This document shows positions 54,010 to 62,489 of a stretch of 64,000 nucleotides of DNA, in pieces. The notes beneath the pieces were generated by a model. That model saw only the letters and a program-made list of their open reading frames with translations. It searched no databases and was not told where the DNA came from. Origin of the DNA: Paraburkholderia sprentiae WSM5005. GTDB lineage: Bacteria; Pseudomonadota; Gammaproteobacteria; Burkholderiales; Burkholderiaceae. A program made the position numbers and the translations under genes. The first letter of the stretch is position 1; every line of letters starts with the position of its first letter. Location: contig NZ_CP017563.2 of the NCBI RefSeq assembly GCF_001865575.2, positions 310,001 to 374,000 on the forward strand. The letters run 5' to 3'.

Positions 54010-56358
54010 ATGTCGATGGTTTTGCCTTCCCAGGCCTATGAGTTGAAACTGGCGCCGCACCCGGCGCCGTTCTCGATCCTCAAGTTCAGCGGGCGCGACG
54101 CGGTCAGCGAGCTTTACAGGTACGAGATCGAATTCACGAGCCCGATGGCCGGAATTCCGATGGATCAGGTGCTGGGGCGTCCGGCGACATTCATCATCGA
54201 CCCGATCGACCCGAACATGGGCTATCTGCGCAAGATGTTCGGCGAGAACGCTGAACAGTTCAGCACGATGCCGCCTGCACACTCAGTGCACGGCATCATC
54301 ACGAAGTTCGATGAGCTCGGGACTTCGGCTGACGAGACGCGCTACAAGGTCGTGATGGAGCCGAAGCTCGCCGACCTCGATCGCGGTGTCACGAGCCGGC
54401 TGTTCCAGAAGCAGTCGGTCGAAGAAATCATTACCGATACACTGCGCCACTATAGTTTCCGCGCGGGCGTCGACTTCGAGTTCAAGTTACGCGCGAAATA
54501 CAAGCGGCACGAGTACATCACACAGTGCGAGGAAACGACGTTTGCCTTCATCCAGCGGATCTGCGCGGAGGAAGGCATCTGGTTCCGCTTCGAGCAGGAG
54601 CGCGATCACGCCGTGATTATCTTCGGCGATGACCTGGACGCGTATGCCCGCAATCAGCGCATTGTGCCGTTCCGGCTTCACTCCGGGCTGGAAAGCGTCG
54701 GCGTAGATGCGATCAAGACACTTGAACGATACACGCAGCGTGTCCCGGAAGCCGTCCGCCTGCAAGACTATAACCACCGGCAGGCCGATGTCTCATTGCT
54801 CGTCGAGGAAAACGCCGCGCGCGACGACAGCACGACCAATGCGGTTGACTATCGCTGGGGCGAACATTACGAGACGCCTGAAGAAGGGCGGCGCATCGCA
54901 CGGCTGCGGCATGAAGCCTGGCTCGCAACACAGATCACCTACAAGGCAACGGGCAACGCATTCGCCATCGAGGCTGGCGAGGTCGTACGGCTCGACCAGA
55001 ATCCGGTCGATGCGCCGCATGGGCTTTTTATCACGTCGGTGGAATCCAGCGGTGGCCGCAGCCAGTCCTACACCAATACGCTGACGGCGATCCCGGCCGA
55101 CCGGGTGTGGCGCACGTCGCTCGACACGATCAGGAGACCGGTGATCGACGGTATCCTGCCGGCGCGTATCACGTCGCCGGGCAACTACAAATACGCGTAC
55201 CTGACCGAGCAGGGCTGGTACGTGATCAAGCTGCCGTTTGATCTCGACGAGTGGAGCCCGGGGGGCACAAGCCGGCCGGTGCGCCTGGCGAAGCCATACA
55301 GCGGCGACAATTACGGCCACCATTTTCCGCTGATCGATGGGGCGGAGGTCGCCATCATCCATACGGCGGGGGATCCAAATCGGCCCGTCATCATCGGTTC
55401 GATGCACGACAGTCTGCATCCCGACCTCGTCAATAACCTCAACAACACCCGGAACATCGTTCGTACCGCGGGTGGTACCGAGTGGCGAATCGAAGACAAG
55501 GAAGGTGTCGAGCACAGCCACCTGACGACGCCGTACCAGACCAGTGAGCTGAACCTCGGGCACATGGTCGACGCGGATAGCAAGGAACGTGGACAGGGCG
55601 CGGAACTGCGCTCCGATGGGCCGACGGCTGTCCGAGGTAAGGGCGTGCTGGTTTCCTCCGAAGTGCAAGCAGGGGCAAACGGCAAGCAACTCGACATGAC
55701 CGCAGCGAAGGCTCAGCTTGGAGACGCATTCTCGCTGATGCAGGATCTGACTTCCAGTGCGCAAGCCGCTCGTGCTCATCTGGCCGAGCTTGAGCAGCAA
55801 AAACAGTTTCTTGAGCAACGGTTAGATGGGCTGCAACGGGCCGTCATTCTGGCTTCCGCTCCGGACGGTATCGCAATGACCAGCGGTCAGCACCTTCAAT
55901 TGGCTGCGAGCCAAAATCTGGCGGTCAGCGCCGGCGGGGCCGCCGATATCGGCGTACTCAAGAAGTTTACGGTCGCGGCGGGCGAGGCGATTTCGCTGTT
56001 CGCCAGGAAGTGCGGGATGAAATTTTTGGCGGCGCAGGGAAAGATCGAAATTCAGGCCCAGACAGACGAGATGGAAATCAGTGCGTTGAAGGATCTGAAG
56101 ATCTCCAGCGTTGACGGTAAGCTCATTCTCGCCGCCACGAAGGAGGTCTGGATTGGCGCGGGCGGATCGTACATCAAGATCACACCCAACGGTATCGAAA
56201 ACGGCACACCGGGCGATATCCTCGAAAAATGCGCGTCGTGGGACAAACCTTCCGCTGCGAGCGACAAGATTCAGATGCCAGAATTGCCGCAGGGCGTTTG
56301 CCAGGATTGCAGAATGCAGGCTGCTCAGAGCCGGAGCGCACTGACGCCGCGAGCGTAG
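54010..56358 (+). CDS. vgrG: T6SS spike protein VgrG (TssI), copy 2
   Basis: This 782-residue paralogue of the first VgrG is collinear and very similar through the gp27-like and gp5-like parts (LGRPATFIIDPID, FIQRICAEEGIWFRFE, ARITSPGNYKYAYLTEQGWYVIKLPFDL). It diverges after about residue 540 in the DUF2345 region and ends in a different tail with a C-Q-D-C pair (QGVCQDCRMQAAQ). Divergent tails are expected where VgrG binds different cargo. ATG at 54010 follows AAGGGG and starts MSMVLPSQAYEL. It has its own DUF4123 chaperone gene ten bases downstream. Confidence 0.93.
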   Translation: MSMVLPSQAYELKLAPHPAPFSILKFSGRDAVSELYRYEIEFTSPMAGIPMDQVLGRPATFIIDPIDPNMGYLRKMFGENAEQFSTMPPAHSVHGIITKFDELGTSADETRYKVVMEPKLADLDRGVTSRLFQKQSVEEIITDTLRHYSFRAGVDFEFKLRAKYKRHEYITQCEETTFAFIQRICAEEGIWFRFEQERDHAVIIFGDDLDAYARNQRIVPFRLHSGLESVGVDAIKTLERYTQRVPEAVRLQDYNHRQADVSLLVEENAARDDSTTNAVDYRWGEHYETPEEGRRIARLRHEAWLATQITYKATGNAFAIEAGEVVRLDQNPVDAPHGLFITSVESSGGRSQSYTNTLTAIPADRVWRTSLDTIRRPVIDGILPARITSPGNYKYAYLTEQGWYVIKLPFDLDEWSPGGTSRPVRLAKPYSGDNYGHHFPLIDGAEVAIIHTAGDPNRPVIIGSMHDSLHPDLVNNLNNTRNIVRTAGGTEWRIEDKEGVEHSHLTTPYQTSELNLGHMVDADSKERGQGAELRSDGPTAVRGKGVLVSSEVQAGANGKQLDMTAAKAQLGDAFSLMQDLTSSAQAARAHLAELEQQKQFLEQRLDGLQRAVILASAPDGIAMTSGQHLQLAASQNLAVSAGGAADIGVLKKFTVAAGEAISLFARKCGMKFLAAQGKIEIQAQTDEMEISALKDLKISSVDGKLILAATKEVWIGAGGSYIKITPNGIENGTPGDILEKCASWDKPSAASDKIQMPELPQGVCQDCRMQAAQSRSALTPRA

Positions 56359-56368
56359 GAGATCCGAT

Positions 56369-57295
56369 ATGAACGTAGTTCCTTTTCAGGTCGAACGGTT
56401 CGCCGAACTCACTCAATGGTTTGAATCGCTGGGTGCGGGTCGCGATACGCCACTTCAGCTTTATGCGCTCGTCGACGGCGCATTGAACGCAGACATGTTG
56501 CGCCTCACGACCGAGCGCGAGGCGGCATGGCAATGCCTTTATCCCAAGACAATGCTGGAAGCGGCCTCGCCCGCGATTGCGCCTTACCTGGTCGAGATCA
56601 GGTTGGACAATCAGGGGCACGCGGCGCTCGCACGGGCGCTACTGCGGCAGAGCGAGCGCATGGATCTTGTGCTTTGGGTTGCGTCGCGCGTGTCGCTGGC
56701 CGATATGAGTTATCAGCTCTATCCGTTCGCGGAGGTCGAATTGGCGGATGGCAGACAGGCGTTGCTTCGCTACTATGATCCCCTGATTCTCGAAGCGCTA
56801 CTGATGGCATTTACACCGGAGCAGCGCGAGCGGTTCGTCGCGCCGTTTCGTGCGCTGCGGTACTGGCGTGGTAGCTGGAAAGACGTCGAGGGCTTCGATC
56901 ACGACGCCGCCAGTCTCACCGCGACGACCGACGGTCTGAAGCTCACCATCGGGCAGCAACAGAGACTGGCGAGGGCCACATTGGCCGAAACGTTCTATAA
57001 CGAGATCAAGAGCGAACTCTTGCCGCCGATGTCCGGAATCGACAGCCGCACCGCCATTGCCCACACGCGCGAACTTCTAGACCGTGCAATGCAGCAACAT
57101 CTTCTTAAGAACCGGGATGAACTGATGCTCTTCACGCTCATCGGCTTGAACATAAATCCGATGTTTGATTTGCATCCGGCAATCGTTATACATCTAGACC
57201 CGCAGCAGCGGGGCAGCACTACTTTTCAGGAAAAGATCTCCTCGGTGCCAGGCGACGTATGGGATGAACTGTTGTCGACAACGAGCTTTCACTAA
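56369..57295 (+). CDS. DUF4123 effector-loading chaperone
   Basis: This 308-residue cytoplasmic protein matches the DUF4123 (TEC/Tap-1) chaperones that load an effector onto its VgrG. LYALVDGALNADML is the typical opening, followed by APYLVEIR, LLRYYDPLILEALLMAFTPEQRERFVAPFRALRYW and a C-terminal helical part. The gene between vgrG and the DUF2235 effector argues that this effector is its client. The ribosome site is GGAGATCC. Confidence 0.87.
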   Translation: MNVVPFQVERFAELTQWFESLGAGRDTPLQLYALVDGALNADMLRLTTEREAAWQCLYPKTMLEAASPAIAPYLVEIRLDNQGHAALARALLRQSERMDLVLWVASRVSLADMSYQLYPFAEVELADGRQALLRYYDPLILEALLMAFTPEQRERFVAPFRALRYWRGSWKDVEGFDHDAASLTATTDGLKLTIGQQQRLARATLAETFYNEIKSELLPPMSGIDSRTAIAHTRELLDRAMQQHLLKNRDELMLFTLIGLNINPMFDLHPAIVIHLDPQQRGSTTFQEKISSVPGDVWDELLSTTSFH

Positions 57296-57329
57296 TTTTC
57301 TACTGACGCGCTAATTGAAAACTGAACAT

Positions 57330-57827
57330 ATGCAAGACCCGAATGACGTCGCTGTCGCATTTTTCGTTGGAAAGAAGGCGGACTACTACCAGCAGAAATG
57401 GGCGGTCGGTACCCGTCGAAGAAGCGGAGTGTCGTGGAACTGGGCTGCGTTCCTTTTCTCGGGATTCTGGATGGCATACCGCAGGATGTATTGGCAGGCA
57501 TTGTTTGTGCTTTTCGCGTGGAGTGTCGTGTTCTTTTTGTCGATCACTTTTTTCCCGCCTCCCCTTGGTAACAAGGTGCTCGACGTCCTGAATATCGGAA
57601 TAGCGGCGACACTTGGATGGCGAGGTAACGGCTGGTATAAGGCGCACGTGCATACCGTAATCGAACGTCTGCGTGCCACGCGCCTCTCCCAGGAGCAGTT
57701 CCAAGTGGCTGTGCGACGCCGGGGAGGAACTAGCTGGTTCTCCGTTATTGGTCTGTTTCTGTGTCTGCTGGCCGCAATCTATCCGCTGATGGTGTTGCGC
57801 AACATAGTGATCGAAACGGGTTGGTAG
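57330..57827 (+). CDS. DUF2628 membrane protein
   Basis: This 165-residue protein has the DUF2628 pattern (FFVGKKADYYQQKW, then SWNWAAFLFSGFWMAYRRMYW) and about three membrane helices, including FVLFAWSVVFFLSITFF and WFSVIGLFLCLLAAIYPLMVL. I chose the ATG at 57330 over an upstream TTG at 57315. Between chaperone and effector it could be a membrane immunity or accessory protein, but DUF2628 proteins also occur outside T6SS loci. Confidence 0.7.
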   Translation: MQDPNDVAVAFFVGKKADYYQQKWAVGTRRRSGVSWNWAAFLFSGFWMAYRRMYWQALFVLFAWSVVFFLSITFFPPPLGNKVLDVLNIGIAATLGWRGNGWYKAHVHTVIERLRATRLSQEQFQVAVRRRGGTSWFSVIGLFLCLLAAIYPLMVLRNIVIETGW

Positions 57828-57847
57828 GCTTCGAAAACCCACGACAC

Positions 57848-57940
57848 GAATCTTTGAATGCTGTTCTGCCGGACACGAAGATCGAAACAAAACGGGTGAA
57901 CTGTCCAATAACATCAAGCAATCCCAACGCTACGAACTGA
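57848..57940 (+). pseudogene. Relic of the 3' end of a DUF3304 gene
   Basis: A frame of 30 codons plus stop (LNAVLPDTKIETKRVN...NPNATN) aligns codon for codon with the end of the intact gene at 58422-58874 (IEFHFLPERKIEAKWVD...IPNAKN). The downstream leader (ACGAACTGAGAAC) is also shared. It is the oldest of three copies; the rest of the gene is gone. Confidence 0.65.
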
Positions 57941-57955
57941 GAACAAGGCAGAACG

Positions 57956-58406
57956 ATGCTGCAGATTACGAAACGGTGGGGAAGTCTACTGCTGCTGGCT
58001 TGTGTCGCTGTATTTACAGTAGGCAAAGCGTGTTCCCAGGAAACGTACGGCCCATACGAGGTCATTGGCTACAACTATACGGATAGAAATATTGCGGCGT
58101 TTGATGTCAACGAATTCGGCGCGGGAAGATCCGAAGCTCGCCAGTCTGGTGGAGGCGGTGGTGAAGTATGTTGCCTCGATATCCTGAAGCATGCAAAAAC
58201 GCTGCTATCAAGGTCAAACTTGGTTTGACCTTGGATCAATATGACAAGAACCTCCCGAATGACACGTATGAAACCGACATTCCAGTGCCCGAGTTACCAA
58301 ACAAGCGCGATGGCTACATCGAGTTTCACTTCCTGCCAGGAAAAAAATAGAGGCCAAATGGGTGGATTTTCCGACCACGCCGCACATCCCGAACGCTACG
58401 AACTGA
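57956..58406 (+). pseudogene. Frameshifted DUF3304 immunity-type gene
   Basis: This copy aligns with the intact gene at 58422-58874 throughout. One base is missing near 58195 (GCTGC-TATCAAGG against GCTGCATATCAAAG), which moves the frame after VCCLDILKHAKTL. A second missing base in the A-run near 58340 moves it again. The two halves are visible as separate frames of 90 and 60 codons. A full-length, secreted product is not expected. Confidence 0.85.
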
Positions 58407-58421
58407 GAACAGGACAAAACG

Positions 58422-58874
58422 ATGCTGAAGACCATGAAACGCTGGGGAAGTTTGCTACTACTAGCCGGTGTCACTGTATTTACGGTAGGCAAAGCGTGCT
58501 CTCAGGAAACGTATGGGCCGTATCACGTCACTGGATACAACTATACGGATCGGAATATAGCCGCATTTGATGTTGACGACTTCGGGGGCGGAGATTCGCA
58601 AGCGCACGAAAAAGGCGGCGGCGGTGGAATTGTTTGTTGTCTCGATATCCCGAAGCGTGCCAAAACGCTGCATATCAAAGTCGTGCTTGGTTTGACGTGG
58701 GATCAATATAACAAAAATCTTCCGAATGACACGTACGAAACAGATATTGCAGTGCCGGAGTTACCAAACAAGCGCGATGGCTATATCGAGTTTCATTTCC
58801 TGCCAGAAAGAAAAATAGAGGCGAAATGGGTGGATTTTCCGACCACGCCGCACATCCCAAACGCTAAGAACTGA
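58422..58874 (+). CDS. DUF3304 protein, probable immunity protein of the DUF2235 effector
   Basis: This 150-residue secreted protein has a signal sequence (GSLLLLAGVTVFTVGKACS; the cysteine does not sit in a canonical lipobox), then VTGYNYTDRNIAAFDVDDFGGGD, GGGGGIVCCLDIP, and VPELPNKRDGYIEFHFLPERKIEA. These glycine-rich and C-C elements are typical of DUF3304. Such genes often accompany DUF2235 (Tle1-type) effectors, and this one ends 11 bases before one. It is the only intact copy of three in a row. Confidence 0.75.
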   Translation: MLKTMKRWGSLLLLAGVTVFTVGKACSQETYGPYHVTGYNYTDRNIAAFDVDDFGGGDSQAHEKGGGGGIVCCLDIPKRAKTLHIKVVLGLTWDQYNKNLPNDTYETDIAVPELPNKRDGYIEFHFLPERKIEAKWVDFPTTPHIPNAKN

Positions 58875-58885
58875 GGTGGGACGAT

Positions 58886-60982
58886 ATGAGCAAGAATGAA
58901 ACGGCGATTTCCGCGACCGCCGCGACGGAAACCAGCCCGTCGATGGCCGATCGCGTGACACGGGCAGTCAGTTTTACCAGCACTCAGCCGTCCACGCCAC
59001 CGGATGGCTGTTACCGCTGCCATCAGGAAATTTACGTCAGCTTTTTCTTCGATGGGTTCGGACAAAGCCTGAAGAGCAGTGACCCTTCTTCGAACGTGAG
59101 CCGTCTATACCATGCGCATCGAGGAACAGATAAGTCAGAGGGAATTTACAGACTCTACTACGAGGGAATGGGGCGCTTACTGTCCAAGGAAAGGACGGGG
59201 GTAGCTGGCGCATTGGCTTCCGAGGCCGCAAATCGGGCCAAGGACGCAGTTGCTGACCAGGTTAAAGATAGCATCAGCGATGCGCGCAAGGATGCGACGA
59301 AGGATTTTACAAAAGAGGCGACGGCTGCCTACAAGGCTGGCACCAAAGGCGGCATCAAATCCGCGCTTCTCAACGCTCTTGGGAAATTCGAGGAAGGAAT
59401 CCAGCCAGGCGCAATTGCCACGAAAGTCGGCACTGGTCTAGCGAGTGCGAAGTTGATTGTTTCAACCGGCGTTCAGGTCGCGGTGAACGCCATTCCTTCG
59501 CTTCGGGACAGCGAACTGGCGGCGGCCTGGCTGGGGACAGGTTTTGACGCGCGCGTCGATGCGGCGACCAAGGACTTTACGGCCATTATTAAGCAGGCCC
59601 AAAGCGATCCCAGACCGATCCGGTTCATCCGGATTGCAATGTTTGGTTATGACCGCGGCGCGGTGGCCGCACGAAAGTTCGCCAGTGATCTGATCGAGAA
59701 AGTCTGCAAGAAGGACGCCGAAAAAATCACCTATCAAGGCGCGGAAGTGCTGTTCGATTTCATGGGTCTGTTCGACAGCGTTTCCAGCGCCTATGCTGAC
59801 TCGTTTTTTGCGAAAGTGGGAACGCAGGTATTGACGGCGGCGGCTACCGTTGCCACTCCTGAAGCGGGCGGATTGGGCGGGGTCGCGGCCAGAGTCAGCA
59901 TCGAGGGCATTAGTCAATTGATTGCAGCTGGCAAGCGCTCGCTTGGTGAGTTCGATACGCCCGGTGTGTTTCGCAAAGTTGTTCACCATGTGGCTGCCAC
60001 CGAGTTGCGTTTCTACAAACCGCTGGATTCTTCGCGGAACTCGAAAGGATCCGGCAACCTGACGGAAATCGTGTATCCGGGAAGCCAGTCTGACGTGGGT
60101 GGTGGCTTCGTGGACGGCGACGACGGAAAATCGGCTGAACTCGCCAAGGTATCCGCACGAAACATGCTCGACCAGGCTTGGGCGTATGGTGTGCCTGTGC
60201 GGAGATTGGAGGAACTGCGTGCAGCAGGCGACCCCGATACCCTTCGGCAATTTACTTTTACCAAGAGCGTTTTGGTCAATGGCAAAGCGCTTACGGTCAA
60301 TGATTTGTTTGGCGCGTATGCGGCCTTGATGCCCAGTGGAAAAAGCACACTCGAGCATCACTTCCTCGCGCATCAGAAACTGTTCGTGTCGTGGGCGCGT
60401 ACCCTGCACGATCGCACGGGCAAGGACAGTACCGGCAACCATCTGTTCGTCAACATGATCGATGCGTCGGTCTATAACGAGATATTCGCTGGCGCGCCCA
60501 CGCCCGATTTCGGCGTCCGGGCGGACTATTACAAGGAGGCGGAGCAAGGGGCGCTGCGGCCTGATCTGATGGGCCAGACCCACACCTTGGACGACATTCG
60601 CGATCCGGCGATCCGGGAGTTAGCGACGGCGTGGGTGAAACCGGCACCTTTGTCGGCAGAGGTGACGGCCTTCTTCGACAACTTTGTCCATAACACCATC
60701 ACCCGGGCGAATAACGTCTCGCTCGGCGATGGAGTGTTTTTGCAGTTGCGGTCGATCGAAGACAAGAGCCGCAAGGATCAACTGCACGACAAGGTGAATG
60801 ACGCTGCCAGCGACGCGCGGAAGAAACTGCTGCCTGACCCGGACCGGATCCGTCAGGCGGAGCTGAAAGGACTTCAGGATGCCGGAACCTGGAGCCAGGG
60901 CTCGCAGCGATACCCGGATCCATTGGGGCTTGGTTCGTCTATTGGCAATGCTTCCTCACTCAACAATCTCATCAGGGACTAA
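58886..60982 (+). CDS. DUF2235 (Tle1-type) T6SS effector with altered catalytic positions
   Basis: This 698-residue protein has the DUF2235 layout: IYVSFFFDGFGQSL opening, SNVSRLYHAH, RIAMFGYDRGAVAARKF, VLFDFMGLFDSVSSAY and VYPGSQSDVGGGFVDGD. Tle1 enzymes are phospholipases that attack target membranes. Here the nucleophile elbow, normally GFSRGA, reads GYDRGA (D256 in place of serine), and the usual histidine before S-D-V-G-G-G is glutamine (Q401). D297 in LFDSV is kept. An alanine/lysine-rich helical insert (about residues 110-170) sits inside the domain. Context (VgrG, DUF4123, DUF3304, PAAR) supports effector status; activity is in doubt. The ribosome site is GAGGTGGGA. Confidence 0.8.
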   Translation: MSKNETAISATAATETSPSMADRVTRAVSFTSTQPSTPPDGCYRCHQEIYVSFFFDGFGQSLKSSDPSSNVSRLYHAHRGTDKSEGIYRLYYEGMGRLLSKERTGVAGALASEAANRAKDAVADQVKDSISDARKDATKDFTKEATAAYKAGTKGGIKSALLNALGKFEEGIQPGAIATKVGTGLASAKLIVSTGVQVAVNAIPSLRDSELAAAWLGTGFDARVDAATKDFTAIIKQAQSDPRPIRFIRIAMFGYDRGAVAARKFASDLIEKVCKKDAEKITYQGAEVLFDFMGLFDSVSSAYADSFFAKVGTQVLTAAATVATPEAGGLGGVAARVSIEGISQLIAAGKRSLGEFDTPGVFRKVVHHVAATELRFYKPLDSSRNSKGSGNLTEIVYPGSQSDVGGGFVDGDDGKSAELAKVSARNMLDQAWAYGVPVRRLEELRAAGDPDTLRQFTFTKSVLVNGKALTVNDLFGAYAALMPSGKSTLEHHFLAHQKLFVSWARTLHDRTGKDSTGNHLFVNMIDASVYNEIFAGAPTPDFGVRADYYKEAEQGALRPDLMGQTHTLDDIRDPAIRELATAWVKPAPLSAEVTAFFDNFVHNTITRANNVSLGDGVFLQLRSIEDKSRKDQLHDKVNDAASDARKKLLPDPDRIRQAELKGLQDAGTWSQGSQRYPDPLGLGSSIGNASSLNNLIRD

Positions 60983-60985
60983 AGC

Positions 60986-61234
60986 ATGATCGATCTGGTT
61001 CTCCTGGGCGATTCCACCGATCATGGCGGGGAAGTGATCACCGCCTCGAAAACAATGAAATTCGGCGGCCGTCTCGTTGCGCGCAAAGGCGACGAGGTGT
61101 CCTGCCCTAAACATGACATCAAGCCCAATCTCATTATTGATGGTGACGAAACGATGAAAGATGACGGGATGCCGGTCGCTCGCCATGGTTATCGGGCCAT
61201 GTGCGGTTGCCGCCTGATTTCCAGCCTCGTCTGA
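60986..61234 (+). CDS. PAAR-domain spike-tip protein, copy 2
   Basis: This 82-residue PAAR protein (LGDSTDHGGEVITASKTMKFGGRLVARKGDEVSCPKHDIKPNLIIDGD) has the D-H-G-G, G-D-E-V-S-C-P and late C-G-C elements. It starts three bases after the effector stop and has no extension. It presumably tips the second VgrG and occupies the same place in its cassette as the PAAR at 46484-46741. Confidence 0.9.
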   Translation: MIDLVLLGDSTDHGGEVITASKTMKFGGRLVARKGDEVSCPKHDIKPNLIIDGDETMKDDGMPVARHGYRAMCGCRLISSLV

Positions 61235-61244
61235 AGAACACAAG

Positions 61245-62489
61245 ATGCCAGTTGTACTTCCCGTCTCTCCCGCAAAGCTGTCGGACGAGCCTCGCCCCCC
61301 GCGAGCCATCGTGTGGCTGGCGCTTTTCGTGGTCTTTATGCTTGCCGGGATCGTGGGTACGCTGCTCACCTGGCCCAAAACGGAACCCACCGGCACGCCG
61401 TGGTTCTGGGTGCAGTTGCTCGTGTTGCCTACACTCGCGTGGACGCTCGCCTTTGGTTTGCGGCTGCATTACTACGACGAAGAGATCGCGCGGCTGAAAG
61501 CGGAGCATGAAGTTCTTCAGGAGGACCGGGGCAAAGCGATTCGCTTTGCAAGCGAACCTCTCGCCGTCATGGGGTTGAGCTACCTGTGTGGTGCTGGCGC
61601 TTCAGACGTCGCAAGCAAGATCGCGCAGGGCGAGACCGCGCTCGCCGCGCAAACGTCTCCCGAAGGTAAAGACGGGAAGCGTCAGACGTCGCTGTCGTTG
61701 ATCGATAACGAGGACGGGATGGGACGTTATGGCCCGTGCTTCGAGAGTCTACTGAACCGGATACGTCCCGCAATCACGGCGCTCCCGCAAGACGTGGCGC
61801 TAGATGTGCGTCTGCATTTACCTGAAAGCGATGCGGGAGAACCGTGTCTTCAGGCATGGTGTCGATCCTGGTCCCAGGCCGACCTGCGCCGCGCACCCGC
61901 GACGCTCCTTTCGACGGACCTGGGGTTGATGGCGCTTGACGCGTGGCTGGACATCAAAGGTGGTCCCTCACTCGAGCGGTTTGTTCTGTTTGTGTCAGTG
62001 CAGGTACACGATAGCCCTCCCGAGAATAGTGCCGAAGCCGCAGTGGCGCTGCTGCTTGGATGGGCGCCTCTGGCTGAACGCCGCGGACTGCGGTCCATGG
62101 CGATGTTGCATCGTCCCCTGGTAGTGGGTACCGATCCAATCGACGACGTCGTCCAGTTGGCGCTGTTGTGGGGCAAAACAGCGCCGGAGAAGGTCAACGA
62201 CCTCTGGCAAGCCGGATTGTACGGCGCTGACAAAGGAGAGCTTCTTCAGATGGCCTCGGACACGAAACTGGGCCTCTCGCAAACCGCTGAACTGGCGGGC
62301 GTACACGATATCGACACAGCACTAGGCAACCCCGGCGTGTGTGCCGGGTGGCTCGCTGCGGCATTCGCAATCGAACATGCCGCGCAAACCCGCGCACCTC
62401 AATTCATGGCATGGCGCGAAGGTTCGTTGCGCCTTGCGGTCGCTCAACCTGTTGCGCAATCAAAAGAACAAGTGGAATCCAACGCATGA
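61245..62489 (+). CDS. T6SS-associated membrane protein of unknown function, copy 2
   Basis: This is a 414-residue paralogue of 46746-47987 with the same plan: two N-terminal helices (IVWLALFVVFMLAGIVGTLLTW, WVQLLVLPTLAWTLAFGLRL), then a soluble domain with FASEPLAVMGLSYLCGAG, AEAAVALLLGWAPLAE and VCAGWLAAAFA. Its stop overlaps the next ATG (ATGA). Repetition of the PAAR / this protein / TssM order in both cassettes suggests that the three function together. Confidence 0.7.
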   Translation: MPVVLPVSPAKLSDEPRPPRAIVWLALFVVFMLAGIVGTLLTWPKTEPTGTPWFWVQLLVLPTLAWTLAFGLRLHYYDEEIARLKAEHEVLQEDRGKAIRFASEPLAVMGLSYLCGAGASDVASKIAQGETALAAQTSPEGKDGKRQTSLSLIDNEDGMGRYGPCFESLLNRIRPAITALPQDVALDVRLHLPESDAGEPCLQAWCRSWSQADLRRAPATLLSTDLGLMALDAWLDIKGGPSLERFVLFVSVQVHDSPPENSAEAAVALLLGWAPLAERRGLRSMAMLHRPLVVGTDPIDDVVQLALLWGKTAPEKVNDLWQAGLYGADKGELLQMASDTKLGLSQTAELAGVHDIDTALGNPGVCAGWLAAAFAIEHAAQTRAPQFMAWREGSLRLAVAQPVAQSKEQVESNA

